Of a stretch of 64,000 nt of DNA, positions 15,501 to 28,800 are shown in pieces (position 1 is the stretch's first letter; each line of letters starts with the position of its first letter). The position numbers and the translations under genes are program-made. The notes beneath the pieces are model-generated. The model had not been told where the DNA came from and did not search any database. It saw nothing but the letters and a program-made list of their open reading frames with translations. Source of the stretch: Notamacropus eugenii (taxonomy: Eukaryota > Chordata > Mammalia > Diprotodontia > Macropodidae); the NCBI RefSeq assembly GCF_028372415.1, contig NC_092872.1, forward strand, positions 517,948,224 to 518,012,223. Reading direction: 5' to 3'.

Positions 15501-18500
15501 TATAAATTGTTCTGGGGAGACTTTTCTGTGTCTAAAATGCAGAGTTCCCTACTAACATTCTTCTAACTTTTCAGGATATGTAGCAAAGTAATTACATAAT
15601 CAGTGAATTTTAGAGCAGGAAAAGACATGAGAGATTGTTTAGTGACATAAATAACTGTTGTATCACCTAATCAAAATTAAACAGCTAAAATACTAAACCA
15701 CATCTTTTCACATAGTAGTTAGGAATGAATACTAAAAAAGGGAAACTGTCAACTGCGAAACAACAATCAGTTTTTAATCTAATAAGCTATCCCAAACTAT
15801 TTAAATGTAAATCTAACAACTGGTTAAGAACTGAGTAGAACATAAGAGTAAAGGAAGAAAACAGGAAACAGAAGACAGACTCAGTGACAAATTTTCTTCA
15901 CAAACTAAGTTTCTGAAGATAGAACAAAAGCCTAAAACACAAGTTTTACTGGGAGCTTTTTGTTATAAAATTCTTTTCTAGCTGTAATGTTAAATGAAAA
16001 TATAATGAATAACAGTTTCTAAACAAAGATGTGATTACAAAAAGAATTATAGTTTCTAAAATGTCTATTGCATATGGAGTCAAATTTTCCACAGAGTCCA
16101 ATGTCACTCCCTGAAAATAACATCAAATTTTGGAAATCTTCTTGGCCAATAGGGTACCATTTAGCAAAATGTTGGTCTGATACACCTCCCTTCAATGTCT
16201 AATTTATTATAAAGGAGTACACAGAGAACTACAGTGTGATTGGTATTTTAGAACTTTCTCTTCTTTACCTTACTAACAGCTAACAGTTTCTGTGTAAGCT
16301 GTGTGATGAGAGTGGGGATATATGGAATTATGGCTTCTTGCAGGAGAGAAAAACTTCTCATGATAGCTGTAAAAGAAAAAAGGAAAAAAGAAATCAGGCT
16401 TAGTCAAAACTCCAGAACACAATAGTAACAGTTGAAGAGAAAAAAAAGCCTCTGATTCCACTGTGAAATGGACTATCAGGTAGACTAATTAGGTAGTGAC
16501 TATAACACTGGGCCGGAACAAGAAGTTTGAGATCAAATTTGACCTCAGACACTTATAAGCCATGTAACCCTGGGCAAATTATTTCACTTGTCTGCCTCCT
16601 ATTCCTCATCTGCAAAAAGGAGATAATAACAGCATCCACCTCTCAATGTTGTTGTATCAAATAAAATATTTGGAGTACAGATCTCTGCAAACCTTAAAGT
16701 GTGATATAAGTGTTAGCTATTATTATGTTAATAAAATTTGAAATATCTTTTTCGCTTCTGATAAAACTTTACAGTAATCCTGTGAATATAAAAAACCACA
16801 ATGAATGCTAGGCTCCACCCCAAACTTTTATTTTTAATAATTTTAATCATATTTACTTAACACACAAAACAAATGAAACACACCCCATAAAAAAGTTAGT
16901 TTCTAAGTGGGACAGATTAGTATCTCACACACTAAGCTGAGTCTTCTCAGCTGCCTGTGTAGCTACAGTAACTACTTCACAGATTTATTTCCTTCCACAA
17001 AAAGTGCAAGATACAAAGATCACTGTAATAAAATCAGATGATACAGACTGGATGGTAGAGAGACAGAAGAGGTGTTCCCAAAGACAGTGCATAGTCAGTA
17101 GTTTTTTAGCACACTAAAACTTTTAACAAAAATTAACTGTTTATAATAAATTTATGTGTGTATATTTATGGTAGTAAATGTTAAAACAGGTATTTAATAT
17201 ACAACATTTCTGCATATGACATACTAAAATGTTTTAAAGTTTTCTTCACATACATACCTACTCAGTAATTTTCTACAGAAAATCTCTAAAAATTCCCATT
17301 TAATTATGGATAATCAACCTCAGAATAACCAAAACCATGAATGTGAAACCTGAGAATGTCAAGGGATGACTATAATTCTCTATGTTTCCTACAGAATAAG
17401 CCCTCAACATTTTAGTTGACAATAGTCTTAACTAGTTAGTTTCCATGGGCTCTTTTAGTATACCTAAGGCAAAAGACTAGAAAGAGAGGAGTTAGCAGCG
17501 AAGTTATAAATTTGGGGGCAGGAGAAGGCCTCAAGTGCCACCAGTACTACAAGGTTGATTACACCCAGTCTAAAGGATATGGGAGCCTCTGCTTTGAGGA
17601 TAGAGGTGTAATGTTAATGTAAGGTTAATGGGGGGGGAGAGTGTGTGGAGAAATCAAAGATATTCTCCATCCATTAATAGGCCTTAATACCCTCTGTTAA
17701 TTTCTACTGAGGCAATGGGTCAGAGGGTGTGCCTTAGGGTTCTGAAAAGTGTGTAACTGCTTTGAGGTGAAGTTTTACTTTGATGCTTACTCACTGGAAG
17801 TGTTCATTTGGCCAATCAAGATTCTGAGTAGCCATTAAGGAGCTCCTCTGGCTTTAAAAACCCAGATGTTAGTGCTTCTCTCTGGTAACTATGTATGTAT
17901 GTAATAATCAGACAGTTAGAAGCCCTGTCTGTTGGTCTTTAGTTCTCTGCTTGTATTTTCTGTGTTGGCATATGTGATTGATTAAAGTAATTTTTCACCT
18001 GGCAGACCTTAAGCCTGACTGAATGCAAGTGGATAATCTAATCCTGCCTGGAACTGACATGAAGTCAGGGAGATATTGTATCCCTGCAATGTCCCTACTC
18101 TTGGTGGCAATTTCCTATAGTGGGGTTGCAGATCTTAATACCAGATCTATTCAATTATAGATTATTGGTAGGGGAACATCTGAGGTTAAGTCTAAAATTA
18201 AGGTATCAGACATAGGATTTTGGACCAACAACAATAAGTAAGGGTCCTTTAATTCTTAGCAATACTGTGGAGACAATTAGGTCAAGAGCTTGTGAAGTCA
18301 GCAACTTAAATATTATTTGTGTCTCAGTTGGTTAATGTTTTAAAAAAAAAATTCTTTTGGGGTCCATATTGTAAATGCTTTAAAAAGAAGTATCACCTGA
18401 CCAAAAGTTTGAATTGTTTTATCTATTATAAGCTGTGTTAAAAAACGAAAAATAAAAATAAATAAATAAATAAATGAAGTGATTGTTGACCCCTCAAAAG

Positions 18501-19821
18501 TTGCTTCCTTTAGAGAAAAGCAGATGTAAGAACCTGTACAGCAGGTCTTCCTATGTATGCAAGTGTCCCTGCTGTTACAAGAGGGCCCAAAGAAATGCCA
18601 CTAATCTGAAAAAATAAAGGAACGACAGGAAACCTACACAAGTCACATAGAACTACACTGAACGGTAGAATTGTCAAAACAGTCCACCACTATCAAATTG
18701 GTCAGAACCAGATTAAAACATAATTGGAAAATACTGTACAAAATAAAAACAGACAACAATACTTTTTAAAACTAAGTCAACAAGGATCCTGCTTATGGGG
18801 ATTCTTATGCAAGGATTAGTTCCCCTCTACTCAGTTCTATTTGAGTTTGATATCACTGCTCTAAGCAAATGTTATGCAAACACTTTGCACCTCTGTGGAA
18901 AACACTAATACAACCACAGAATGAGGAAAACCATTTTTGCAAAGGCATAGGAGATCTTGAAATTGCTTTGTAATGAAACAAGACAAATAGCCATTTCTTC
19001 AAGGGAAGGGTGCCGTTTTTGAAACTTTTTTTCCCTAATCTCAATCTGTAATTAAAATGCTATGCTCCTATTACATTTCCTAAACATCTTGGAAAATTTT
19101 CTTAAACATCATTTTGGCATACCCATACAGTTTTTGAGGCACATAACTAGGTACAATGCTGAGTAATTATTGCCTGGAATTTGAAATCAGACACTTAGTT
19201 ATGGTCCCAAGTTATGCTAGAGAAATGCTTACCTTTCATTATATACTCATTTTCAGAAGAGCCAGGAAGTGTGAGCGCTTTGAAAAGGTTTGTTAGCAGA
19301 ATCTCTACAAAGGGTGCGATTTCTGCAGCTGTAATACTGTAAGATCAACACAACTTCCAATTAATACTAACAACTATTTTCACTGTGGATTACCCTAAAG
19401 CAAAAATTTTAATTCTAAACTAATTTCTGCCACTCTGCAAGCCAATAGGCTATTTCCCACCAGATTCCCACTGACTGTTCTGGAAATAATGATGGGACAA
19501 ACCAAAGCCAAACTTAATTAGAAAAGCATTTTTTTCCCCAGAAATAGGAGTAAGGAACACATATACTCAAACCAAATAACCCCAAAGAATGTTTTTGAGC
19601 ACTCACTGATTTTCCTCTATCTACTACTACATGAAAAGCACGATTGGAATAAGAGAAATGGTTCAAGGAAGGCACAATTCACAACTTTCACTAAATAGGC
19701 TCAGTAAGGCTTCTCCATAAAAACCTTCCAACTATGAATGTCATAGTTCTGGTGTCAGATAACTCACAGTAACCACATTAAGAGAAAGAACCATGGAATT
19801 CAGTCACAGAATGTAGCAGTT

Positions 19822-19864
<43 letters not shown>

Positions 19865-22800
19865 GTTTCTTACATGATTTCTCCCACTCATTTTAATTCT
19901 TCAACACAGCATGACCATAGTGAAAATGTATTTAATAGGAATGTATGTAGAACCTATACAAAATTGTATGCCATCTTGGGGAGGTAGGAGGGAGGGAGGG
20001 AAAAATAATAATCTAAGTTACATGGTAGTTATTGTAGAACACTGAAAATAAATAAAATTAATTTAAAAAAAACTCACAGTATAGTGTTGTTGGATCCTTT
20101 CATGGTAAATAGTCTTTCAAGAGCATGAGCTGCATATGTATGAACCACAATACTTTCTGCTTGAAGATGATTGATCAGAAGAGGAATGGAAGCCAAAAGT
20201 TGCTCCTTAGGTACCTGAATAATTCAGTAATATGCTTTTCATTCATAATAAAAGTGTACATCTACATAATCAGATATAAATCAAAGAAAACAGATTTTTA
20301 CTTACATCTGGAAGTTTATTTTAAAAGTCATTTTAAAAAACATACTGTACATGCGATTTCACCAGCAATGTGTTTCTCACCCCAAAGTCCCTGGTCCAGT
20401 ACCAAAAAAAAAAAAAAAAAAAGGCTAACTTCTAGAGTTGTCTGGGAGCAAAAGACTTGCCCAAGGCTGTCCCAATGTGTTTCAAAGACAGGATCCAATC
20501 CCAGGATTTCTACTCTGAAGCATTACTACTCCATTCAAGACGCCAAGCTGTCCAATGATTTGCTATACTAACTTTTTAAAGGACCAACTAGGGATCTGCA
20601 GTGGAACAAATCACTTTAAACTCAATACAGAATAATGTCCTTATGTAACTGGCAAGAATCTTGCAGGTATGTGGGTAAATTGTAAAATGTCAAAATCAGA
20701 GAAAAGATTAAGTTATGTTAACAAAAGGAAATTATGAAAAATCAAAGTTCTGAAAAATCTGATGCCAAAGGGTTACCAAAAATATATATTCAGTAAGTCT
20801 GTTCAGAAATGAAAGACAACACTATTACTTCTCATTGTGTACGAAATGCTCCAGCTTAAAAAGCATTCCCATCTAAAAAAATCAGAACAGATATTTACAC
20901 TGATCTTAAAAGTTCTTTGGTGAGAATAAAAAAGTATTTTAAAGGGGTTAGAGCTTCCTAAAGTAGGTGAATCAGAGGGGAGACAATCTGTTAACGTTAA
21001 AAGATTCACCATTGTTGACAAAATTGAAATTGCTTTCCAAATAACAGAGAAAAAAAGAAAATAAGAGGGAAACTATTTCAAATGTTAGCAAAATTTATTT
21101 TATAAAACTTCTTATTAAAGGAAAATAGATGATAACATTCTTGGTAAAAGGGCAAGAATTCTCATGTATAAAGCATTAAGAGGTTTAGGAGGTAAATAGT
21201 GATCAAAAAAGAAAAAAACTTACTTGATTCCTGAAAATCATGATATATTTGATACCATCAGCTTTAAGTACAGGAAATTCATTCACTATTAAAGAACAAC
21301 AGAACAACGTGGTAACTCAAGCCATAAGAAAAGAATCACTAAACAGCAAACCATAAGTAAATCACTGCAAAACTTTAAAGACATCTGCATGTAAAATTTG
21401 GTTTTACTTATGCTTAAATTCCATTTCCAATCCTTTAGGAAAAGTCAGTTCTTAATAGCTAATTAATAACAATTACAAAAAGATTTCATATATGCAGTTC
21501 TGCTACTAATGTATTTTGATAACATAAATTTGTTCCACAGCAACTGATACTAGGGAACATTTTAAGCATAATGTGAATTTCAGGGTTGGCTTATGCAAAA
21601 CTTCTTCTAACAGAAACATCAAGAATGCAGGAAAGTGCATGATTTCACAATAACGTACTAGCTGTAATCCTTCTGACACCCACTGCCACATGCAAAGTTC
21701 AGCTCTTTGCCAAGGTCAAGTACCTGATTTACTGTATATCTTCCGGTACAGTAAGAGTTGTGGGCAGAAGAAGGTTGGTCAGCTGTTCCACTTACCTACT
21801 TGCAAATAGAAGGGGTGGTCAGGGGGCCCTAGAACTTTGACCTGACTAACTTGTCAGAGACTATGCCAAGCCCCGTCAAAACCAGAACTGGGATAAGCAT
21901 CAGGTTAAGGCCAAGGACTATGCCACATTTTATTGTAGTATTTATGTTTAACTACTTAACATGTTTAAAATCATAATACCATTTTTATCATGTTCCTTTA
22001 TTTAATACATCACTGATGAAGTTTTTGAGAATTATGCTCCTAACCCTAGTCTTCCCATATGCCTTGTGCTTTTTTATCACACAATTACACATGGCACATT
22101 GCTTTCTGGGGAAAGCTTATGTCTTGTTAGAGTAGAACTAATTCTAAGTACTTTCCTTAAGGCAAGGTCTTGAGTCAGCCTGGCCAACCGCAGTAAGGAA
22201 AACCAATACGTATAAACACTCCACTAAATTTACTATGGGTAACCCAAAAATCTAATATAAAGGAGCCATAGCACAGCTCTTACCCACAGTTAACCCCCAA
22301 AACCAAGAGCATAAATGCACCCTCAGCTCTCCAACACCAGGGAAATAACTAACTGAAAGGACTACCATACAAAGTAGGAGTAAATATCTCTAATTTTAAA
22401 AGTCCTAATGGACAAATGCCACACCAGTGGTGGATGTTATATAGCTTGGTGGTCTAGTGGATAGGGTATCGAACCAGGACACAAAACATCTGAATTCAAA
22501 TCTGGTCTCAGACACTTAATAAGTATATGACCCTGGGGAAGTCATTTAACTTCTGTCTACCTTAGTTTTCTCATCTGTAAAACAGGCATAATAGCACTAC
22601 TTGCCAAAATTGTTGTAAGGATCAAATAATATTTGTAAAGCCCTTTGCAAAACTTAAAGCATAAAGCATTGTATAAATGCTTGCTATTAGTTATTATGGG
22701 ATTATCAGGGTCCAGACAACTTTATCTTCAATATATAAATCTGAAAAGTATGTTTCTTTTTTTAAGGACAAATGTTCTCTATGAAGCAAAAAACAAACAA

Positions 22801-25800
22801 ACAAACAAAAAAGCATCTTTCAAAAATCTTTAAAATTAAAAAATTCATTAACCTCTATGGGACTGCCAGATTAATAACAATTTTTGGTCCTTAATGATAC
22901 CTTTTCAATAATCAGATTCAATCTGTAGAAATAGATTAAACATAACAAAATGTAGGGGAGAAAGTTAACAAAGCTCAACTTACCACTGGCTGATTTCAAA
23001 TCAGGCTGAATGTGATTCACAAAGAACTCAGTAAGATTTACAAGTTCATTTGCTTGTGTAATTCCATGCTGAAAAATAAATTTAAATACAAATGGAATTA
23101 AAATCCTCTAGATTCTAACCTAGCATAATAAAAACATGGGGAGTTTAACAAATATATATTTTAAAATAAAGACTAAGACTTCAAAACATAAATAAAACAT
23201 TCCATACAAAGTATCAAGCAGGGTTTGAAAATTACAGAATAGTGAACAAAGATTCTATCATAAATCAGTGGAAAATTACTGAAAAAATATCCCTGATATA
23301 TTTTAGAAACCAAGGCTCTGAGCTCAGGTAACAAAGATGATATCTAGTAATTATTTTCACCCTCAACAGATAGTAGGCCACACTGTGCCATCAGAATCAC
23401 ACTCTCTGAGCAAGGTTAAACAGAGAATTATGGCTGTGTAATAATAGAAAGAGTACTGGGAAATACAAGAATCAAGAGACGCATAGCAAAGAAAATCATG
23501 AGACTTATTAAAGTTGAACTGTTTACATTCCTACATGGAAAGATGATATTTGTAACTCATGAGACCTTTCTCAGTATTAGGGTAGTTGGAAGAAATAGAT
23601 AAATAGACAGACAGAAAGACAGGCAGACAGATAGAGAGCACAGGGTGAATTAAATATGAAATGATGGTATCTAAAAAATAAAAGGGGTGAGAGAGGGATA
23701 TATTGGGAAAGGAGAAAGGGAGAGAGAGAATGGGGTAAATTATCTCACATAAAATAGGCAAAGAAAAATAAAGAAAAAAAAAGTACTGGAATTAGAGACA
23801 GAAGACCTGAATTCAAGTCCCAGTTCTCCCTGTACTACCTTGGTTATTTGTGAGAAAGGTGTTTTGCAAACCTTAGAATACCAAAGAAATGAGTGATTAA
23901 GTACATCCTACACTGGAAATATCAATCACTAGCATCCAAGAGTTACAAAATACCCTCAGCAGTTAGAGAGACAAATAAAGCCAGTCTACAATCACCATTA
24001 TACTAATATTTCTTGACTGGAAATTACAGCACACTAGAACTGTAATGTATAATATAGGTGATCTAGTCCCTTTTTAAAGATGAGAAAAATGAAGCCACAA
24101 AAAGATCAACAGTTTTATCTCACGTCACATAGTAAGACAGTACAGAACCAGTACTAGAACCTTTTTCTATCCAGGGTTCTCTTTCACCACACTATTCCCC
24201 CACTACCCAAAAAATAATTTCTTAAAATGAAAGACATTACTCTTTGCGTCTGAGCTTTGGAAGCTAACGATGTTACTAGATAAATAGCTGCATCTTTGTG
24301 TTTCCAGTTGACAGCTGGGTTCTTGGCATATTCCTGCAGCATGGAATTGACATAACCAGAGAAGATTCCTGTCACAGGTCCTTCAAAAAACTTGCATAGT
24401 CCTCGTACCAGATCACAAGCAGCCCTGCGTCTGGTATCAATATCTATAAAAATCAAAAAGGGAAAAATGATCACAGGAAAGAGAAAAAAATTAGTAGAGA
24501 AAGACATAAACTACTATATAGCAAACATGAAAATAAACCAAGAAAATGATCTGTGATGGCAAAACAAATAGAAATTAACCTAAGGAGATAAGAAGTCTTT
24601 TGTAACATCATTTGTAATGAGGGCCTATGAAATCATAAAGTATGTGAATTTTTATGCTGCTGGTGATGCATTACATGAAGGAATTTCAGGCTAAAAGCAC
24701 TAAACTACTAACAGGCTCACATTTAGAGAACATTTTACAATTTACTAAATACTTTTCTCAAAGCAATCTAGTAAGGCAGCAGGGTATCACCCAAAAATGA
24801 GATTCAGGAAGATTACGTAAAATGTATACAATCACACAGCTAGTAAGTCCTAGCCAGGATCTGAACCCAGGACTCACTCACTGTGAGGCTGTGAACAAGC
24901 TGCTGACCATCTTTGGGTCCAGGTCCTGAAAAGAGGGGATCGAAGGAATAGGAAAACAGAGAAGGAGTCAGCAAAGTAAGTCTGCAGGGGGACCAAATCC
25001 ATCCCATATGGATTTCTGTAAGCTAAGTATGATTTTTACATTTTAAAATAAAGCTTTATTGTACTTAAAAAATTAAAACACATTCTTACTCAGGGACCAT
25101 ACAAAAACAGGCCAACCCCTGGCCTGGATAATCTCTAAGGACCCTTCTGGCTCAAAAAACACTAACTATATGCTCTGCTGAGTGCTGGGGATCCAAAAAA
25201 AGGCAAAAGATGTATCTTGCTGTCAAGGAACTAATAATCTAATAGAAACAAGATGCAAACAATTATGAACAAATGAGGTATGTACAAGATAAATTAGAAA
25301 CAGTCAACATGAGAAGGCAGCACTATTAAGGGGAATTGCAGGGAAAAACCCTTCCTGAAAAAGGTAGAAATGTTAGCTGGGCCTTAAAAGACAACAGGGA
25401 GAGGTGGAGGTGGAGATGGACATGAAGTTGGGGAGATTTTCCAGGCTGGAAAAAGAGGAAGCCAGTTATGAAGCGCTTTGAGTATTTCTGCATTCATAAC
25501 AACTCCCCAATATAGTCTCTTCCCTCCTCTGACGAAAGATTTTATCAGGTCACAATAGAGTGCTGGTTGGTCTCCCTACCTTATCTTTCCCTTCTCTAGT
25601 GCATCTACTACTCAGCTGTCAGAAATGATTTTCCTAGAGCCCAGGCCTGACTATGTCATCCCATACTCCATAACCCATACAATCAAGTTCAGTGTCTCTA
25701 TATCACCTCGAAGATCACATATAAAATCCTGTTTGATATTCAAAGAATAAGGAAACTGAAGGAAAAAAGTTTTTATAGCAAATTTCTGATAAAGGCTTCA

Positions 25801-28800
25801 TTTTCCAGTCTATAGGGAACTAAGCCAAATTTATAAAAATGATATCCATTCCCCAACTGATATATGGTTCAAAGACATAAACACAGTTTTCATAAGGGAA
25901 AATCAAAACTAACAATAATTACATAAAAAAATACTCCAAATCACTATTAGAGAAGTACAAATTAAAAGAATTTTGGGACACCCCCTCACAACTACCAGAA
26001 ATAATGAACGCTGGAGGGGATCAGGAAAAAACTGATACATTAATGAACTGTGGTAGAGTTGTGTACTGGTCTGGAGAACAATTTGGAACTATGTCTCAAG
26101 GCAGGCCACCATAATCTGCAGTGCAAAGGATTTTAGGTGGCCCCTGAAAAATTTAGAAGGAAACAGCCCGAAATCCTTTGGTGTGCCTGAGGGCAATAAG
26201 CAACCAGTGGGTCACAGGCCTGTCTCAAAGGCTATAAAACTTAATACATCTTGACCGAGCAATATCACTACTAGATCTGCATGTTCCAAAGAGATCAAGG
26301 GAAAAAGACTTACATGTACAAAAAAATTTATAGTAGCTCTTTATGTGGTAGCAAAGATTTGGAAATCAAGAGGATGCCCAACAGTTGGGGAATGGCTGAA
26401 TAAGTTGTGGTATATGAATGTAATGGAAATGATGAACAGGAAGACTTCAGAAAAACCTGGAAAGACTTAAATGAATTGATGCTGAGTGAAAGAAGCAGAA
26501 CCAGGAGAACTTTGTACACAGCAACAACCACAGTGTGCAAGAATTTTTTCTGGCAGACTTAGTCCTTTATAGCAATGCAAGGATCTAAAAAATTCCCAAT
26601 GAACTTTTGAGGCAAAAAGCCTTCCACATCCAGAGAAAGAACTATGAAACTGGATCGCAGAATGAAGCAGACCATTTTCTTTTGTGTTATGTTTTGTCTT
26701 GTTTGGTTTTGTTTTATGGTTTCTCCCATTCATTTTAATTCTTCTACTCAACATGACTATGGTGAAATTGTATTTAATAGGAATGTAGGTGTAGAACCTA
26801 TATAAGACTGCAAGCTGTCTTGGGGAGGGAGAAGGGGGGAAAAGAATCTAAGACATATGGAAGTGATTATAGAACACTGAAAACGAACAAAATAATAATT
26901 TTTTTTAAAAAAAGAAAGAAATGAAGTGGGGGATGGTTTCAGAAAAATCTAGACTTTTGCGAACTGATGCAAAAAAAGTGTGAACATTATGCACAATAAC
27001 AATATTATAATGACAATCAACTGTGAAAGACTTAGCTACTCTGATCAGTACAATGATCAAAGACAATTCCAAAATACTCATGATGAAAAATGTGATTCAC
27101 CTGCAGAGAGATAACTCATGAACTCAAGTGTAGATTGAAGGGTGATGTTTTTTCACTTAATTTTTCCTTGTCTTCCATTAATTTTGCTACATGGTTAATT
27201 TGGAAAGATTTTACAAAACTTCACATATATAATGGTATATTGATTGTTTCTCAATGGGTGGAGGAAGGAATGGGTGGTAAGGGGGAAAGGTGGAACTCAA
27301 AATGTGGAATTCAAAAAATGAATGCAAAAAAATAAACAATTTGATGAAATATTCAAAGAGTAGCTAAGGAGGTGGGGGAAAGGTATATTCATAAATAAAT
27401 GCAGTTCAAATGGAGAAGATATCAATCAAAAATAGTATCAACAAAGAGAAAAGATTACCAGATCCTTCCAAATCCCTCCTTATGTATTCTTCAGAATTAT
27501 CTTCAAAGGCCTCCTCATCAGCAGCTGCAAAACAAGAGTTGATATATGATACATGCAAAATTAAAACAATTTTACAAGTCATCTCATTGTGCTGCTAAGT
27601 ACTTATAACTTTAGTTTTATTTCACAGAAATACCAAAATTGCCTCAACTGAGTAGATGGCTTTTTGTTCAGAGGTGAACTGCAGGTATCATTTTGAACTG
27701 CGGCTAGTATCGAGTCAATTGAGACAGCAAGTCATACATTGCCACTGTAGGATCCAGATGTCCCAATATATGTTTTACAGGAAATGTGCTCTACAAATTT
27801 GCTAACTTACTTAACCTTCTATATTACATATTATGCTCCCAGACCCTAGCAGAAAGGATGCCTCTTTGGTAGAGATGGCACAGTAAAAAGCACAAATCAG
27901 AAACTTATAATTAAAATCAACAAGAAGCAGAAACCAACTAAGGTTCCAATTTTATATTCTGAAAGTATCTGATCACTTTGCTTCATGGAAGATGCAAACA
28001 ATCGCCAAGATACTAGCAAACCAAACCAAATTGTATAGTACTCCATCTAATAAGGTGACAGGTTAAACCAGAACTGCACAACATACAGCCCATCTCAAGG
28101 GCGACTTGTGGCCCACCAGAAATGTAAAGGACATGAAAGAAAGTAAGGAGGTAATGAGTGCTTCGTCTGTACCCCAATTAACCTGCCTTCCACTAGTAAC
28201 TATTGTGCCCATCATGTAACTTGGTAGGTCGGTTGCCACGGTATACTATCTCCTGTTTGTCACGTGACCCTTGGCAACCAACCATTGTCAGTCTGTCTCT
28301 AGTCTGAGAGGAGGGATTTCAGGATAATATGTGTAATTTAGTGATATTGATTGAAATTTCCTTTTTTAAAAAATATGGTTTATTTGAAAAATTGTTTAAT
28401 CACTAATTATACTTTTACTTGGAAAGCAAACCACTAAAAACCTATCTGAGGCCCAAAGAAGTTTAGATTATTTTAATTTTGGCCCTTACCTACTGCCAAC
28501 TGTGGAGGTCCGGGTTACACTATTCTTTATCTTCCCTTAAATCCAATAGCACTATAGAAAAGAATCTTTTTTGTCAAAGAGTTCTAAGGAAATGTTTCTA
28601 GAAAGTTTTAAAAGTCTAAAAACATCAGGCCCCATTAAGAAGAACTGCTTTTGTCTGAAGGGTCTAGGCCTAGGTTCAATAAAGACTAAAGAAGGAAATA
28701 GCTGAGAAAACATCAGCTTTATTCTCAAACTTAAAAATGCAAATTGAGTAAATAAGAAGTACATAAAAATGTAAAAGGACACAGATGACATCCTATGAAC

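Noticed and set aside
20125..20571. 148-codon plus-strand frame
   Set aside because: It crosses exon 15 in antisense and reads a poly(A) run as poly-lysine; no similarity seen.
24184..24507. 107-codon minus-strand frame as a separate gene
   Set aside because: It is CSE1L exon 12 with intron read-through on both sides.
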